The notes beneath the pieces are model-generated. The model had not been told where the DNA came from, made no database searches, and saw nothing but the letters and a program-made list of their open reading frames with translations. A stretch of 64,000 nt of DNA from Chelativorans multitrophicus (GTDB lineage Bacteria; Pseudomonadota; Alphaproteobacteria; Rhizobiales; Rhizobiaceae), in assembly GCF_011317445.1 (NCBI RefSeq), contig NZ_JAAAPL010000003.1, positions 186,001 to 250,000 on the forward strand, in the 5' to 3' direction. The position numbers and the translations under genes are program-made. The first letter of the stretch is position 1. Each line of letters opens with the position of its first letter. Shown in pieces: positions 38,445 to 47,338 of the stretch.

Positions 38445-39386
38445 ATGCTCGGCCATTTCATCAAGGGACTGACCACCGCCATCCCCGTGATGGCGGTGGT
38501 CGCGATCATCGTCTTCCTGCTGCTGTTCCTCGCGCCCGGAGATCCCGCCGCCATCATGGCGGGCGAAAATGCGACGGCCGATACGATCGCGCAGCTTCGC
38601 GTTGCGCTAGGCGTGGATCAACCGATCCATCTCCGCTTCTGGAATTGGCTCAGCCCGATCCTGCACGGCGATCTGGGCAACTCCATCTATTGGCGTCAGA
38701 GTGTCGTGTCGCTGATCGGACAACGTGCCGGTCCCACCATATCGCTGGCGGTGACAACGTTGTTCGTTTCAGTCTGCACTGCGGTCACTCTTGGCGTCAT
38801 TGCTGCGGCGCGCGTCAACTCACGGCTCGACCGCGCCATCATGGGTTTTGCCGTCATCGCCTTCTCGGTGCCTACATTCGTCGTCGGCTATCTGCTGATG
38901 TTCGTCTTCGCGGTCCGGCTCGGCTATCTGCCTGTGCAAGGATACAAGCCCATAAGCGCCGGTTTCTGGCCGTGGCTCAGCCATCTCATCCTGCCGTCGC
39001 TGACCCTCGGCACCGTCTATGTCGCACTGATCGCCCGCATCACACGCGCCTCTATGCTGGAGGTGCTCTCGGAGGATTATATCCGTACCGCGCGTGCCAA
39101 AGGCGTACCGCGCCGGAGCATCCTTTTCCGGCACGCGCTGAAGAATGCCGCTGTGCCGATCGCCACCATAGTCGGCAACGGCATCGCGATCCTCATTAGC
39201 GGCGTGGTGATCACCGAGACCGTGTTCAACGTGCCGGGGATCGGACGGCTCGTGGTCGACGCCATCGCGCGGCGCGACTATCCGATCATCCAAGGCGTGA
39301 CGCTGCTGTTTGCCGGCGTCTATGTCTGCATCAACCTGCTGGTCGACATCTCCTATCGGCTCTTTGACCCGAGGATTCGCTACTGA
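38445..39386 (+). CDS. ABC transporter permease, DppB type
   Basis: Integral membrane subunit of 313 residues with six helices. It has the DppB-type periplasmic loop after the first helix (LRVALGVDQPIHLRFWNWL) and the EAA motif SEDYIRTARAKGVPRRSILFRHALKNA that docks on the ATPase. It starts eight bases after the binding-protein gene and shares one base with the next permease gene. Confidence 0.92.
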   Translation: MLGHFIKGLTTAIPVMAVVAIIVFLLLFLAPGDPAAIMAGENATADTIAQLRVALGVDQPIHLRFWNWLSPILHGDLGNSIYWRQSVVSLIGQRAGPTISLAVTTLFVSVCTAVTLGVIAAARVNSRLDRAIMGFAVIAFSVPTFVVGYLLMFVFAVRLGYLPVQGYKPISAGFWPWLSHLILPSLTLGTVYVALIARITRASMLEVLSEDYIRTARAKGVPRRSILFRHALKNAAVPIATIVGNGIAILISGVVITETVFNVPGIGRLVVDAIARRDYPIIQGVTLLFAGVYVCINLLVDISYRLFDPRIRY

Positions 39387-40204
39387 TGCTCCGCCTCAGC
39401 AGATCGCCTGGGCTGTTCCTGTGCGTTGGGTTGCTGTCTGTCTGCTTGGCCGGCGCGCTGTTTGCGCCCTTTCTCGCGAATGACCCGCTGATGACCACGC
39501 CGGCGAACCGGCTGATGCCTCCGGGACCGGATGCCTGGTTCGGCACCGATCACCTGGGACGCGACATCTTCGCGCGCTCGCTCTACGGCGCGCGCGTCTC
39601 GCTCAGTGTCGGCTTCGCAGTGGCCATGCTGGCGGTCGGTATCGGTCTGACGCTGGGCGTCCTGGCAGGATACTGGCGCTGGCTTGATCGGCTTCTCATG
39701 CGCGTCATGGACGGCGTAATGGCCATTCCCTCCATCCTGCTGGCCATCGCGCTCGTGGCGCTGCACGAGCCGGGGCTGGGAATCATGGTCATCGCCATCG
39801 CTATACCCGAGATACCGCGCGTGGCGCGACTGGCGCGTGCGGTGATCCTTTCCGTCCGCGAGCTGCCCTATGTCGAGGCGGCTACGGCATCCGGCATCCG
39901 GACTCCCCGCGTCCTGTTGCGCTACATCATGCCCAGTACCTATGCGCCGCTGATGGTGCAGGGCACCTACATCGTCGCGTCGGCGATCATCATCGAGTCG
40001 AGCCTGTCCTTCCTCGGCGCAGGCCTACCCCCCGAGGTTCCGACCTGGGGCAACATGATCGCCTCAAGCCGGCTCTACATATCGACGGCGCCCTGGACGG
40101 TGTTCGTGCCCGGCTCCTTCCTGGCGGTTGTCATCTACTCGATCAATCTCATCGGTGACGCATTACGCGATCACCTGGACGTGCGCATGGCCGGCCCCGG
40201 CTAG
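39386..40204 (+). CDS. ABC transporter permease, DppC type
   Basis: Second membrane subunit, 272 residues. FGTDHLGRDIFARSLYGARVSL near residue 52 is the DppC/OppC hallmark. The EAA motif is in LPYVEAATASGIRTPRVLLRYIMP. There are six predicted helices. It pairs with the DppB-type permease; no ATPase gene follows, so the fused ATPase at 32568-34397 is the likely energy subunit. Confidence 0.92.
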   Translation: MLRLSRSPGLFLCVGLLSVCLAGALFAPFLANDPLMTTPANRLMPPGPDAWFGTDHLGRDIFARSLYGARVSLSVGFAVAMLAVGIGLTLGVLAGYWRWLDRLLMRVMDGVMAIPSILLAIALVALHEPGLGIMVIAIAIPEIPRVARLARAVILSVRELPYVEAATASGIRTPRVLLRYIMPSTYAPLMVQGTYIVASAIIIESSLSFLGAGLPPEVPTWGNMIASSRLYISTAPWTVFVPGSFLAVVIYSINLIGDALRDHLDVRMAGPG

Positions 40205-40273
40205 TGGAGCCGGCACCGGAGGGAAAGTTCCGGAGCTTGGACGAGCGTCTCGTAAGACCCCCGCTTCTTCCAG

Positions 40274-40307
40274 AGTCGCCGGCACCTGTCTGGTGCGACT
40301 TTCGCGG
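40274..40307 (+). terminator. Possible weak terminator after first ABC operon
   Basis: AGTCG/CGACT with an inner CACC/GGTG stem separated by a 4-base bulge, followed by TTT, 70 bases behind the permease stop. It is weak by structure; the following gene has its own promoter, which is the better argument for a transcript end here. Confidence 0.3.
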
Positions 40308-40372
40308 TTCGCGACGCAGACCGAATATGTGCCGGCTTACAGCGAATCTTACGAAGGAGGCCACCTTGGCGG

Positions 40373-40401
40373 TTGACAGCGGCGCACAAACATAGCGTAA
40401 T
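40373..40401 (+). promoter_or_regulatory. Promoter of crotonase/flavoprotein operon
   Basis: TTGACA (40373-40378, perfect) is followed after 17 bases by CGTAAT (40396-40401, four of six). As at 36724, the 32-base conserved block starts inside the -10 box. Transcription would begin about 31 bases before the ATG at 40439. Confidence 0.6.
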
Positions 40402-40417
40402 GTGATATGTAAAATTG

Positions 40418-40429
40418 CAATGCAATACG
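40418..40429 (+). promoter_or_regulatory. Island motif CAWTGCAATWCG, copy 3
   Basis: Reads CAATGCAATACG and lies 10 bases before the crotonase start codon. It overlaps a perfect small palindrome, ATTGCA-A-TGCAAT (40414-40426). In this position a bound regulator would block both transcription and access to the leader. Confidence 0.55.
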
Positions 40430-40438
40430 GAATGCAAA

Positions 40439-41209
40439 ATGGATGATTTCGTCCTTCTCGAGCGCCGTGGAACCATCGCGGTCCTGACTCTTAACCGTCC
40501 GCAAATCCTCAACGCGTGGCATAGACCGATGCGGGAGCAGCTTCATGCCCATCTTGACGCGCTTGACGGGGAGGAAAGCTGCCGCGCGATCGTGCTGACG
40601 GGAGCCGGCGACCGGGCGTTCGGCGCCGGCCAAGACCTCAACGAAACGAAGACCTTCGACGAGGACCGTGCCGAAGAGTGGATCGAGGAGTGGCGGCGCC
40701 TCTACCTGCGCATCCGCACCTTGACCAAGCCGCTGGTCTGCGCGCTCAACGGGCTGGCCGCCGGCTCGGCATTCCAGGTTGCGCTTCTGTGCGACATCCG
40801 CGTCGGGCACGAGGGTTCGAAGATGGGCCAGCCGGAAATCAACTCCGGCATCGCCAGTTCGCTCGGGCCGTGGATCATGCGCGAAATGCTCGGCCTTTCG
40901 CGCACGACGGAACTGGTCCTGACCGGCCGCATGATGTCCGGCGCGGAGGCGCATCAGATCGGCCTCATCCATCATCTCGTGCCCGCTAGTGAGGTTCTGC
41001 CCAAGGCTCTTGAGATCGCTGCGGAATTGGCGCTGAAGGCGCCGCTGGCGATGCGGCTGAACAAAGCGCGGCTGCACGAGATGACTGTCGACGGCCTGCT
41101 CGACGGGCTCAACGCCGGCATTGCCATGCAGCGCCAGAGCTACGGCAGCGGCGAGCCTGCCGTGATGATGGAGAACTTTCTCAAGCGAAACAACAAGGCA
41201 TCGGCGTGA
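40439..41209 (+). CDS. Enoyl-CoA hydratase/isomerase (crotonase) family protein
   Basis: Crotonase-fold enzyme of 256 residues acting on a CoA thioester. The oxyanion-hole segments FGAGQDLNET and NGLAAGSAFQVALLCDIRVG are present. The Glu of QPEINSGIASSLG is near the position of one catalytic acid in hydratases, while the second usual Glu is not obvious, so the exact reaction (hydration, isomerisation, carnitinyl-CoA dehydration) is open. ATG 40439 (GGAA upstream) is chosen over 40415, which lies within the motif block. The ligase gene overlaps its stop, so the pair probably activates and then converts one acid. Confidence 0.85.
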   Translation: MDDFVLLERRGTIAVLTLNRPQILNAWHRPMREQLHAHLDALDGEESCRAIVLTGAGDRAFGAGQDLNETKTFDEDRAEEWIEEWRRLYLRIRTLTKPLVCALNGLAAGSAFQVALLCDIRVGHEGSKMGQPEINSGIASSLGPWIMREMLGLSRTTELVLTGRMMSGAEAHQIGLIHHLVPASEVLPKALEIAAELALKAPLAMRLNKARLHEMTVDGLLDGLNAGIAMQRQSYGSGEPAVMMENFLKRNNKASA

Positions 41210-42765
41210 GCGCGGAGCAGCCCTGCATGACCTCTCCGTTTCTCCGAATCTTCGACCTTGCGCAGATGGACCCAGAGCGCCTCTATGCACGCTTCGGAGA
41301 ACGCGACATCACCATAGGGGACGTTGCGAGAAATTCCGAAGCCGTCGCACGGATCCTGCTTGCTTCTGGACTCACGCCCGGTGCCCGCGTCGCGGTGATG
41401 ATGGAGAACCGCCCCCTTACAATCTCACTGATCTTCGGCATCGCGCGGGCCGGCATGGTCTGGGTGCCGATCAACACGCGCCAGCAAGGCGATTCCCTTG
41501 CTTATCAACTGGGCCATTGCAGACCCGCATTGCTAATCGTTGACGAGGCGCTACTGGCGAAAGTGCGCGATTGCGGGGCGGACGACGGCCACCTGGCGAT
41601 CCATTCCCTGGCCGACGATGCAGACACGCTCGACCTCCCGAATAATGGCCGCGCCGATGCCTTGCCTGCCCCTGTGGAAGCCGGCGAGACCTTCGCGATT
41701 ATGTATACGTCCGGCACCACCGGAGCGCCGAAAGGCGTACAGGTTACGCACCGCATGTTCGACTACGCCGCCAGGGCAGTCTCGATCGCCGGCGGGATCG
41801 AGGACGGCGACGTCATGTTCGTGTGGGAGCCGCTCTACCACATCGGCGGCAGTCAGCTTCTCCTTCTACCGCTGATGCACCGCGTGCACCTTCATCTCGT
41901 GCGGCGATTCAGCGCTTCCGGCTTCTGGGGCGACGTGCATGCCAGCGGCGCCACCCACATTCATTTCCTCGGTGGGATTCTGCAGATCCTGCTGCGCAAT
42001 CCTCCCTCACCGAACGACAGGGGACACCGCGTGCGTGTCGCCTGGGGCGGCGGCTGCGCGAGGGACGATTGGCAGGCGTTCGAACACCGCTTCGGTGTCG
42101 ACATCCGCGAAGCCTATGGGATGACCGAGGCTTCGAGCATAACGACAATCAATGTCGGCGGCCCGGTCGGATCGGTCGGCAAGCCGGTGCCTTGGTTCAA
42201 GGTCGAACTGCTCGACGAGGCAGGACAGCCGGTGCCGCCTGGCGAGCGCGGCGAGATTGTCGTGAGCGAACTCGAAGAAGGCGCGCTCTTCAAAGGCTAT
42301 CTCGACGCGCCCGAGGCAAACGCGCGCGTGCTGCGCGGCGGCCGGCTCTTCACGGGCGATGTCGGCATTTTCTCCGAGGATGGCTGGCTGACATTCCAGG
42401 GGCGGCTGAACGACTCGATCCGCCGCCGCGGAGAGAACATCTCCGCATGGGAGATCGAAAGCGCCGCCCTCAAACATCCAGCCATAGCAGAGGTGGCGAT
42501 GATCGGCGTGAAAGCCGACATCGGCGAGCAGGAGATAAAGCTGTTCGTCCGACCGGCCGACGGACACTCCATCGATGCTCCGCAGCTGCACGGCTGGCTG
42601 ACGGAACAGCTCGGCCGCTATCGCGCTCCACGCTACATCGCCTTCGTGGATAGTTTTCCGAAAACACCCAGCGAGCGCATCCGAAAGGGATTGCTCCCCC
42701 AAACCACGGACGATTGCTGGGATGCCGAATCGCACGCCCGCACCCTCCTGACGAGGACCGCATGA
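41206..42765 (+). CDS. AMP-binding acyl-CoA ligase (CaiC-like)
   Basis: ATP-dependent acid:CoA ligase of 519 residues in the ANL superfamily. The P-loop-like motif IMYTSGTTGAPKGV, EAYGMTEASS and the C-terminal hinge LTFQGRLNDSIRRRGENIS are intact, and a Lys near KTPSERIRKG serves adenylation. Similarity is to carnitine/crotonobetaine-CoA ligases, but the substrate is not provable. The GTG at 41206 overlaps the crotonase stop; the ATG at 41227 is an alternative start. Confidence 0.85.
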   Translation: MSAEQPCMTSPFLRIFDLAQMDPERLYARFGERDITIGDVARNSEAVARILLASGLTPGARVAVMMENRPLTISLIFGIARAGMVWVPINTRQQGDSLAYQLGHCRPALLIVDEALLAKVRDCGADDGHLAIHSLADDADTLDLPNNGRADALPAPVEAGETFAIMYTSGTTGAPKGVQVTHRMFDYAARAVSIAGGIEDGDVMFVWEPLYHIGGSQLLLLPLMHRVHLHLVRRFSASGFWGDVHASGATHIHFLGGILQILLRNPPSPNDRGHRVRVAWGGGCARDDWQAFEHRFGVDIREAYGMTEASSITTINVGGPVGSVGKPVPWFKVELLDEAGQPVPPGERGEIVVSELEEGALFKGYLDAPEANARVLRGGRLFTGDVGIFSEDGWLTFQGRLNDSIRRRGENISAWEIESAALKHPAIAEVAMIGVKADIGEQEIKLFVRPADGHSIDAPQLHGWLTEQLGRYRAPRYIAFVDSFPKTPSERIRKGLLPQTTDDCWDAESHARTLLTRTA

Positions 42766-43109
42766 TGAACCGATCGCAGGCACAGAAACAGCTACAGGGC
42801 AAGAGCGTCGAGGCGGGAGGCACACTGCATCGCCTGTGTGTTCGACAGTCGGTGCCGGTCACGATCTATCTCGACGGCAGCCCCATCGAGGCGCGCACCG
42901 GCGACAGCCTTCTCGCAGCGGTCATGAGCGCCGCGGCACGTCTGCGTATTAACGAGTTCGATGGCAGCCCGCGCGGCGGTTTCTGCGCGATGGGTGCGTG
43001 CCAGGATTGCTGGATCTGGGTCGAAGGCCGCCAGCGCGTGCGCGCCTGCACGACGCTTGTCGAGGAGGGCATGCGCCTTTCCACCACCGCAACCGTGATG
43101 GGCTGTTGA
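42762..43109 (+). CDS. (2Fe-2S)-binding subunit of opine-oxidase/HcnABC-type dehydrogenase
   Basis: Small ferredoxin-like subunit of 115 residues (HcnA / OoxA-OoxB gamma type). Cys75, Cys80, Cys83 and Cys96 give the C-x4-C-x2-C-x12-C pattern that binds one [2Fe-2S] cluster. The IYLDGSPIEARTGDSLLAAV segment is the usual beta-grasp start. ATG 42762 overlaps the ligase stop by four bases. It pairs with the next two flavoprotein genes to form a three-part membrane-linked amino-acid or opine dehydrogenase. Confidence 0.88.
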   Translation: MMNRSQAQKQLQGKSVEAGGTLHRLCVRQSVPVTIYLDGSPIEARTGDSLLAAVMSAAARLRINEFDGSPRGGFCAMGACQDCWIWVEGRQRVRACTTLVEEGMRLSTTATVMGC

Positions 43110-43113
43110 CGCC

Positions 43114-44490
43114 ATGACCGACCAGAACAACACACCTGTCGTCATTGTCGGAGCCGGGCCCGCTGGCATTGGCGCGGCGGCTGTGCTCGTTGCAGCGGGT
43201 CTGCGCCCCATTCTCCTCGATGAGGGGCGTGCGCCAGGCGGTCAGGGATACCGCAAGAGCGACCCCGCCCTGGGGCTTAATCTCGCCTATGCGCAGGAGC
43301 CGGAATACAAGGCCATACACGCGTTGTTCGAACGCCTGAGGGACAAGATCGACTACCGGCCCGAGACGCTTGCCTGGTCGGTCGACGCCGGCAGCGTGTT
43401 CACCGCTTTTCGCGGCAGCGTTGCCTCGGAAGGCATCCCGTTCGGCAGGCTGATCCTGGCTACTGGAGCGACCGACAAGGTGGCGCCGGTGCCAGGCTGG
43501 ACCCTGCCCGGCGTCTACTCGCTTGGCGGCGCACAGGTTCTGCTGAAGGACCAGGGCTGCGCCATCGGTCAGGATGTAGTCTTCTACGGATCGTCACCGC
43601 TGCTCTACCTCGCGGCCTGGCAGTATCTCGAGGCGGGGGCCCTCAAAGTCACCGTCCTCGACACCACGCCCTTTTCCGCGAAGATGAAGGCTAGCGCAGC
43701 GATCGCGTCCGTCCCAAAGCTGCTGCGTCAGGGCTTGGGCCTGATAGCGCGCCTGCGGATGCGAGGCATAACGATGCGCCACGGCGTGACCGACATGGCG
43801 ATCCACGGCGACGGCCGGGTCGAAGGCATATCCTACAGCTGGAAAGGTCGGCGGGAGACCAGGGCCTGCGACGGCGTCGCCATCGGGCACGGCCTTCGCT
43901 CCGAGATCCAGCTTGCTGAGCTGGCGGGCTGCGGCCTTGCCTATAACGCGCTCTTCGACCAGTGGCAGCCCGTTGTCGATGCCGACGGGCGTGGCGGCAG
44001 CGGTGTCTATCTCGCCGGCGACGGCACGCGCATCGGCGGGGCGGTGGCGGCCGAGCTCGCCGGGCGGATCGCAGCCAGCGCGTGCCTCGCCGATTTAGGG
44101 CACGCAGTAGATGCCGCCGAGGTCGCCGAGCTCAAGCGCCGCCGCGATGCGCACTGGCGAGCTCAGGACGGGCTGGCGAGGGCGTTCGCTTGGCCGAGGA
44201 AAGGCTTCGCCGAACTGCCGGACGCAACCGTACTCTGCCGCTGCGAGAACGTGACTGCAGGGCAAGTTCGCGGCATTGCAAAGACGATGACCGGCATTCC
44301 CGACATCAATCGGGTGAAGGCGTTGAGCCGCTGCGGCATGGGGCGCTGCCAGTCGCGCATGTGCGGCTTGGCGGCGATCGAGGTGGCGGCCGCTGCGCGT
44401 GGCGAGGCGCCCGCGAACCTCACCCACTACCGCGCCCAGCCCCCGATCAAGCCGGTCGCCATTCCGACTTCCTCGCAAGAGGTGGCGTGA
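43114..44490 (+). CDS. NAD(P)/FAD-dependent oxidoreductase subunit (OoxA/HcnB type)
   Basis: A 458-residue flavoprotein with FAD loop GAGPAGIG (13-20), a second dinucleotide-binding region around VVFYGSSPLLYLA and the FAD-closing GVYLAGDGTRIGGAVAA. The C-terminal domain has Cys375, Cys377, Cys407 and Cys412, a BFD-like [2Fe-2S] module as in the B subunits of hydrogen cyanide synthase, octopine/nopaline oxidase and D-hydroxyproline dehydrogenase. It lies four bases after the small ferredoxin-type gene. Confidence 0.88.
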   Translation: MTDQNNTPVVIVGAGPAGIGAAAVLVAAGLRPILLDEGRAPGGQGYRKSDPALGLNLAYAQEPEYKAIHALFERLRDKIDYRPETLAWSVDAGSVFTAFRGSVASEGIPFGRLILATGATDKVAPVPGWTLPGVYSLGGAQVLLKDQGCAIGQDVVFYGSSPLLYLAAWQYLEAGALKVTVLDTTPFSAKMKASAAIASVPKLLRQGLGLIARLRMRGITMRHGVTDMAIHGDGRVEGISYSWKGRRETRACDGVAIGHGLRSEIQLAELAGCGLAYNALFDQWQPVVDADGRGGSGVYLAGDGTRIGGAVAAELAGRIAASACLADLGHAVDAAEVAELKRRRDAHWRAQDGLARAFAWPRKGFAELPDATVLCRCENVTAGQVRGIAKTMTGIPDINRVKALSRCGMGRCQSRMCGLAAIEVAAAARGEAPANLTHYRAQPPIKPVAIPTSSQEVA

Positions 44491-44491
44491 C

Positions 44492-45676
44492 ATGGCGCGG
44501 CGCGAAAGCACACAGATCGCCATCATCGGCGCCGGCGCGATGGGCGCATGGACCGCGTTCCACATGGCCAGGCGCGGCGCGAGGGTGACGGTGATCGAGC
44601 GAAGTTTTCCTGGCGCCCAGGCGAGCGGCGTCAACTACGGCAACATGCGCATCCAGGGCCGTTTTCTGCCGCAGCTTCCGCTGTCGCTGCGCGCGCAGAA
44701 TATCTGGCAGCAGACGGAGGAGCTGGTCGGCGTCGATGTCGAGTTCCGCCAGTCCGGCCATATGCTGCTGGCGATGACGGCCGAGCATATGGCAAAGAAC
44801 GAGGCCTATGCGCGCGAGGCCGCCACCTACGACTACCATCTGGAACTCCTCGACGCCGCGGAGGTGCGCCGCCGATGGCCCTGGATCGCGCCGAAAGCGG
44901 TCGGTGCGTCCTTCTCTCCCATAGACGGTGCGGTCAACCCGCGCCTCGTTACTCCTGCCGTCGCGGCCGCGATCACACGTTTCGGCGTCACCATCGTCGA
45001 GGGCGAGAAAGTCGTCGCGGCCGAGCGGTGCGGGAGCGGATTTCGAATTACGACCGAGCCGGGCAGGATCATTGACGCCGAACTGCTGCTCAATTGCGCG
45101 GGCGCCTGGGCGCCAGAAGTCGCGTCTTGGTTCGGCGAAACGGTGCCGCTCTTCGTCGCCGGCCCGACGGAGATGGTTACCGAGCCCCTGCCCTACTTCA
45201 TGGTGCCGACCCTGCAGACGGTCGACGCCTCGATTGTCATTCGGCAGGTCGAACGCGGAAACATCATTGTCGCGGGCCACCCGCGCGGCCCTGCCGATGC
45301 GGTTAAAATGCGCTCGCGCATGGCCGGGGCGAAGACACTGGTCAATCTGCAGAAGGTTGCCGATATGGTCCCCAGCCTCGCGGGCGTGTCGGTCATCCGC
45401 ACCTGGTCCGGCATCGAGGGTTACCTTCCCGACCTGATCCCCGTGATGGGAGCAAGCGGCACGACGCCCGGCCTCTTTCATGCCTTTGGCTTCTCCGGCG
45501 GCGGCATGCAGCTTTCGCCTGCCGTCGGTGCGGTCATGTCCGAGCTGATGCTGGACGGCCGCTCGGAGACGCCGGTGGAGCCCTTCGGCATAGGCCGCTT
45601 CCAGGATGGCGCACGCCCCAGGGCCGCTCATGTCGACAACGCCGAGGAATTCGACGCGGGGGTGGTCAAGGTCTGA
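44492..45676 (+). CDS. FAD-dependent amine/amino-acid dehydrogenase subunit (DAO fold, OoxB/HcnC type)
   Basis: The likely catalytic subunit of the three-part dehydrogenase, 394 residues in the D-amino-acid-oxidase/sarcosine-oxidase fold. FAD loop IIGAGAMGAWTAFHMA (about 10-25) is followed by the VTVIER strand end, and the C-terminal substrate and FAD cap is at IPVMGASGTTPGLFHAFG with GFSGGGMQLSPAVG. Substrates in this family include octopine, nopaline, hydroxyproline, glycine and pipecolate-like imino acids; none can be chosen from sequence alone. ATG 44492 fits the family start. Confidence 0.88.
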   Translation: MARRESTQIAIIGAGAMGAWTAFHMARRGARVTVIERSFPGAQASGVNYGNMRIQGRFLPQLPLSLRAQNIWQQTEELVGVDVEFRQSGHMLLAMTAEHMAKNEAYAREAATYDYHLELLDAAEVRRRWPWIAPKAVGASFSPIDGAVNPRLVTPAVAAAITRFGVTIVEGEKVVAAERCGSGFRITTEPGRIIDAELLLNCAGAWAPEVASWFGETVPLFVAGPTEMVTEPLPYFMVPTLQTVDASIVIRQVERGNIIVAGHPRGPADAVKMRSRMAGAKTLVNLQKVADMVPSLAGVSVIRTWSGIEGYLPDLIPVMGASGTTPGLFHAFGFSGGGMQLSPAVGAVMSELMLDGRSETPVEPFGIGRFQDGARPRAAHVDNAEEFDAGVVKV

Positions 45677-45760
45677 TTTGCACTGCCGGGAGTACGCTCC
45701 CCAATCACCTGAAGAAGCCGGTAAAAACCGGTCGCGGCATCCAAATCCAGAGGTGTGACG

Positions 45761-47308
45761 ATGACAGAATTATATAAAATGAGAGGGCGCCGGGACATTT
45801 CACGTCGAGCCGTCCTGGCAGGCTCCGGCGGCCTCATTGGAGCTCTACTCGCAACCCGGTTCGCAGCCGCGCAAAGCGAGCCGAAGCGCGGCGGAACGCT
45901 GCGCGTCGCCTTCTCCTCCACCCCCGACAGCCTCGACCCGCAGCGGACCCTCGCGGCGGCCGGGCAGCAAATCTCGAGCCTCGTCTTCGATAACCTGACC
46001 CGCCTCGACGAAAACGGGATCGCCCAGCCCATGCTGGCCACGGCCTGGACCCCAGAGGCAGGAGGGGTTGAATGGGTGTTCGAGCTGCGCCAGGGCGTCA
46101 AGTTCCATCACGGCACCGAGTTCACGTCGGCGGACGTAGTAGCGACCATCGAGCGCGCCTATGCGCCGGACTCCACCTTCCGCTCAAAGGGGGCCTTTGG
46201 GCCGATCAAGGAGGTAAAGGCTGAGGGCCCGTACAAGGTCCGTTTCGTTCTCACGCAAGCCTTCGGCGAAATTCCGGTGGTGGTGGCCGGGCGCTGGTCG
46301 CGCATTATCGCCGCGGATGCGATCGATACGCTGGAGACCGCGCCCTCGGGCACCGGGCCGTTCCTCTTCAAGTCGTTCGAAGCGGGCGCCAGTGTGAACG
46401 TCGTGCGGAACCCCAGCTACTGGATCGAAGGCCAACCCTACCTCGACGGTGTGGAACTCGTCGGCATCAAGGAATCGATCGCGCAGCAAGCGGCGATCCG
46501 CGGCGGCAACGTCGACGTTCTTACGCAGATCCCGGTCGAGACATTCCTGTCGCTGCGCAATGCCGATGGCATCAAGGTTTTCTCGAAGGTCACCGGCGCC
46601 TACCAAGTGATCATGATGCAGTCCAACATGGCGCCTTTCGATAACCCGAAGGTGCGCGAGGCGTTCCGCTACGTGCTGGACCGCGACCTGCTGGTGGCCT
46701 CGGCGCTGCTCGGTCAGGGTCTCGTCGGCAACGACATGCCATTCCCGCCCGGCAGCGAATACCTGCCCGAAGTACCGCAATACAAGCAGGATCTCGATAA
46801 GGCCAAAGCGCTTCTCAAGGAGGCCGGCCACGAGACAATGGACATCGAGCTCTTCACCAGCTCGGAACGTCCACCCACCCCGAAGATCGCGCTCGCCTTC
46901 AAGGAGGCAGCGGCCAAGATCGGCGTCAACGTCACCATCACCGACGTTCCCTATGCCGAATACGCGGCCAACGTGGCGCGCAAGAAACCCTTCTACACGA
47001 CGCAGTGGAGCGCCTATCCGACGATCTACGAGCGGCTGTACAACATGTACCGCAGCGGGGCGAACTTTAAGTACGGCGCCGTCGAGGACGCCGACGGTCT
47101 GGACGCGCTGCTCGACCAGATCATTTCCGAACTCGACGACGACAAGCGCAAGGAGCTTATCAAGGAAGCGCTGATCAAGATCCACAAGCATGGTGAGCGG
47201 ATCATCCCCTACTTCACCATGTATGTCGGAGCCGCCAGCGAGCGGGTGCAGGCTTACACGCCGCCGACCTACGACATCATCGACTTCCGCGAAGTCTGGC
47301 TGTCGTAA
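45761..47308 (+). CDS. ABC transporter substrate-binding protein (peptide/opine type, Tat signal)
   Basis: Second family-5 binding protein in the island, 515 residues. The signal DISRRAVLAGSGGLIGALLA with cleavage after RFAAAQ is of twin-arginine type. GGTLRVAFSSTPDSLDPQRT opens the mature protein, and LRQGVKFHHGTEFTSADVV is the family signature. ATG 45761 has GAGG close upstream. It begins the tight seven-gene unit that runs to 55232. It is not a recent copy of the binding protein at 36835; the two differ widely. Confidence 0.9.
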   Translation: MTELYKMRGRRDISRRAVLAGSGGLIGALLATRFAAAQSEPKRGGTLRVAFSSTPDSLDPQRTLAAAGQQISSLVFDNLTRLDENGIAQPMLATAWTPEAGGVEWVFELRQGVKFHHGTEFTSADVVATIERAYAPDSTFRSKGAFGPIKEVKAEGPYKVRFVLTQAFGEIPVVVAGRWSRIIAADAIDTLETAPSGTGPFLFKSFEAGASVNVVRNPSYWIEGQPYLDGVELVGIKESIAQQAAIRGGNVDVLTQIPVETFLSLRNADGIKVFSKVTGAYQVIMMQSNMAPFDNPKVREAFRYVLDRDLLVASALLGQGLVGNDMPFPPGSEYLPEVPQYKQDLDKAKALLKEAGHETMDIELFTSSERPPTPKIALAFKEAAAKIGVNVTITDVPYAEYAANVARKKPFYTTQWSAYPTIYERLYNMYRSGANFKYGAVEDADGLDALLDQIISELDDDKRKELIKEALIKIHKHGERIIPYFTMYVGAASERVQAYTPPTYDIIDFREVWLS

Positions 47309-47338
47309 CTCGATGCCATCCTGTTCCGGGCCGATGTC

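Noticed and set aside
45690-45745. Two small hairpins (GGGAG/CTCCC and CCGGT/ACCGG) before the second binding-protein gene
   Set aside because: Five-base stems without a T-run are common in such GC-rich DNA, so I do not call them terminators or attenuators.
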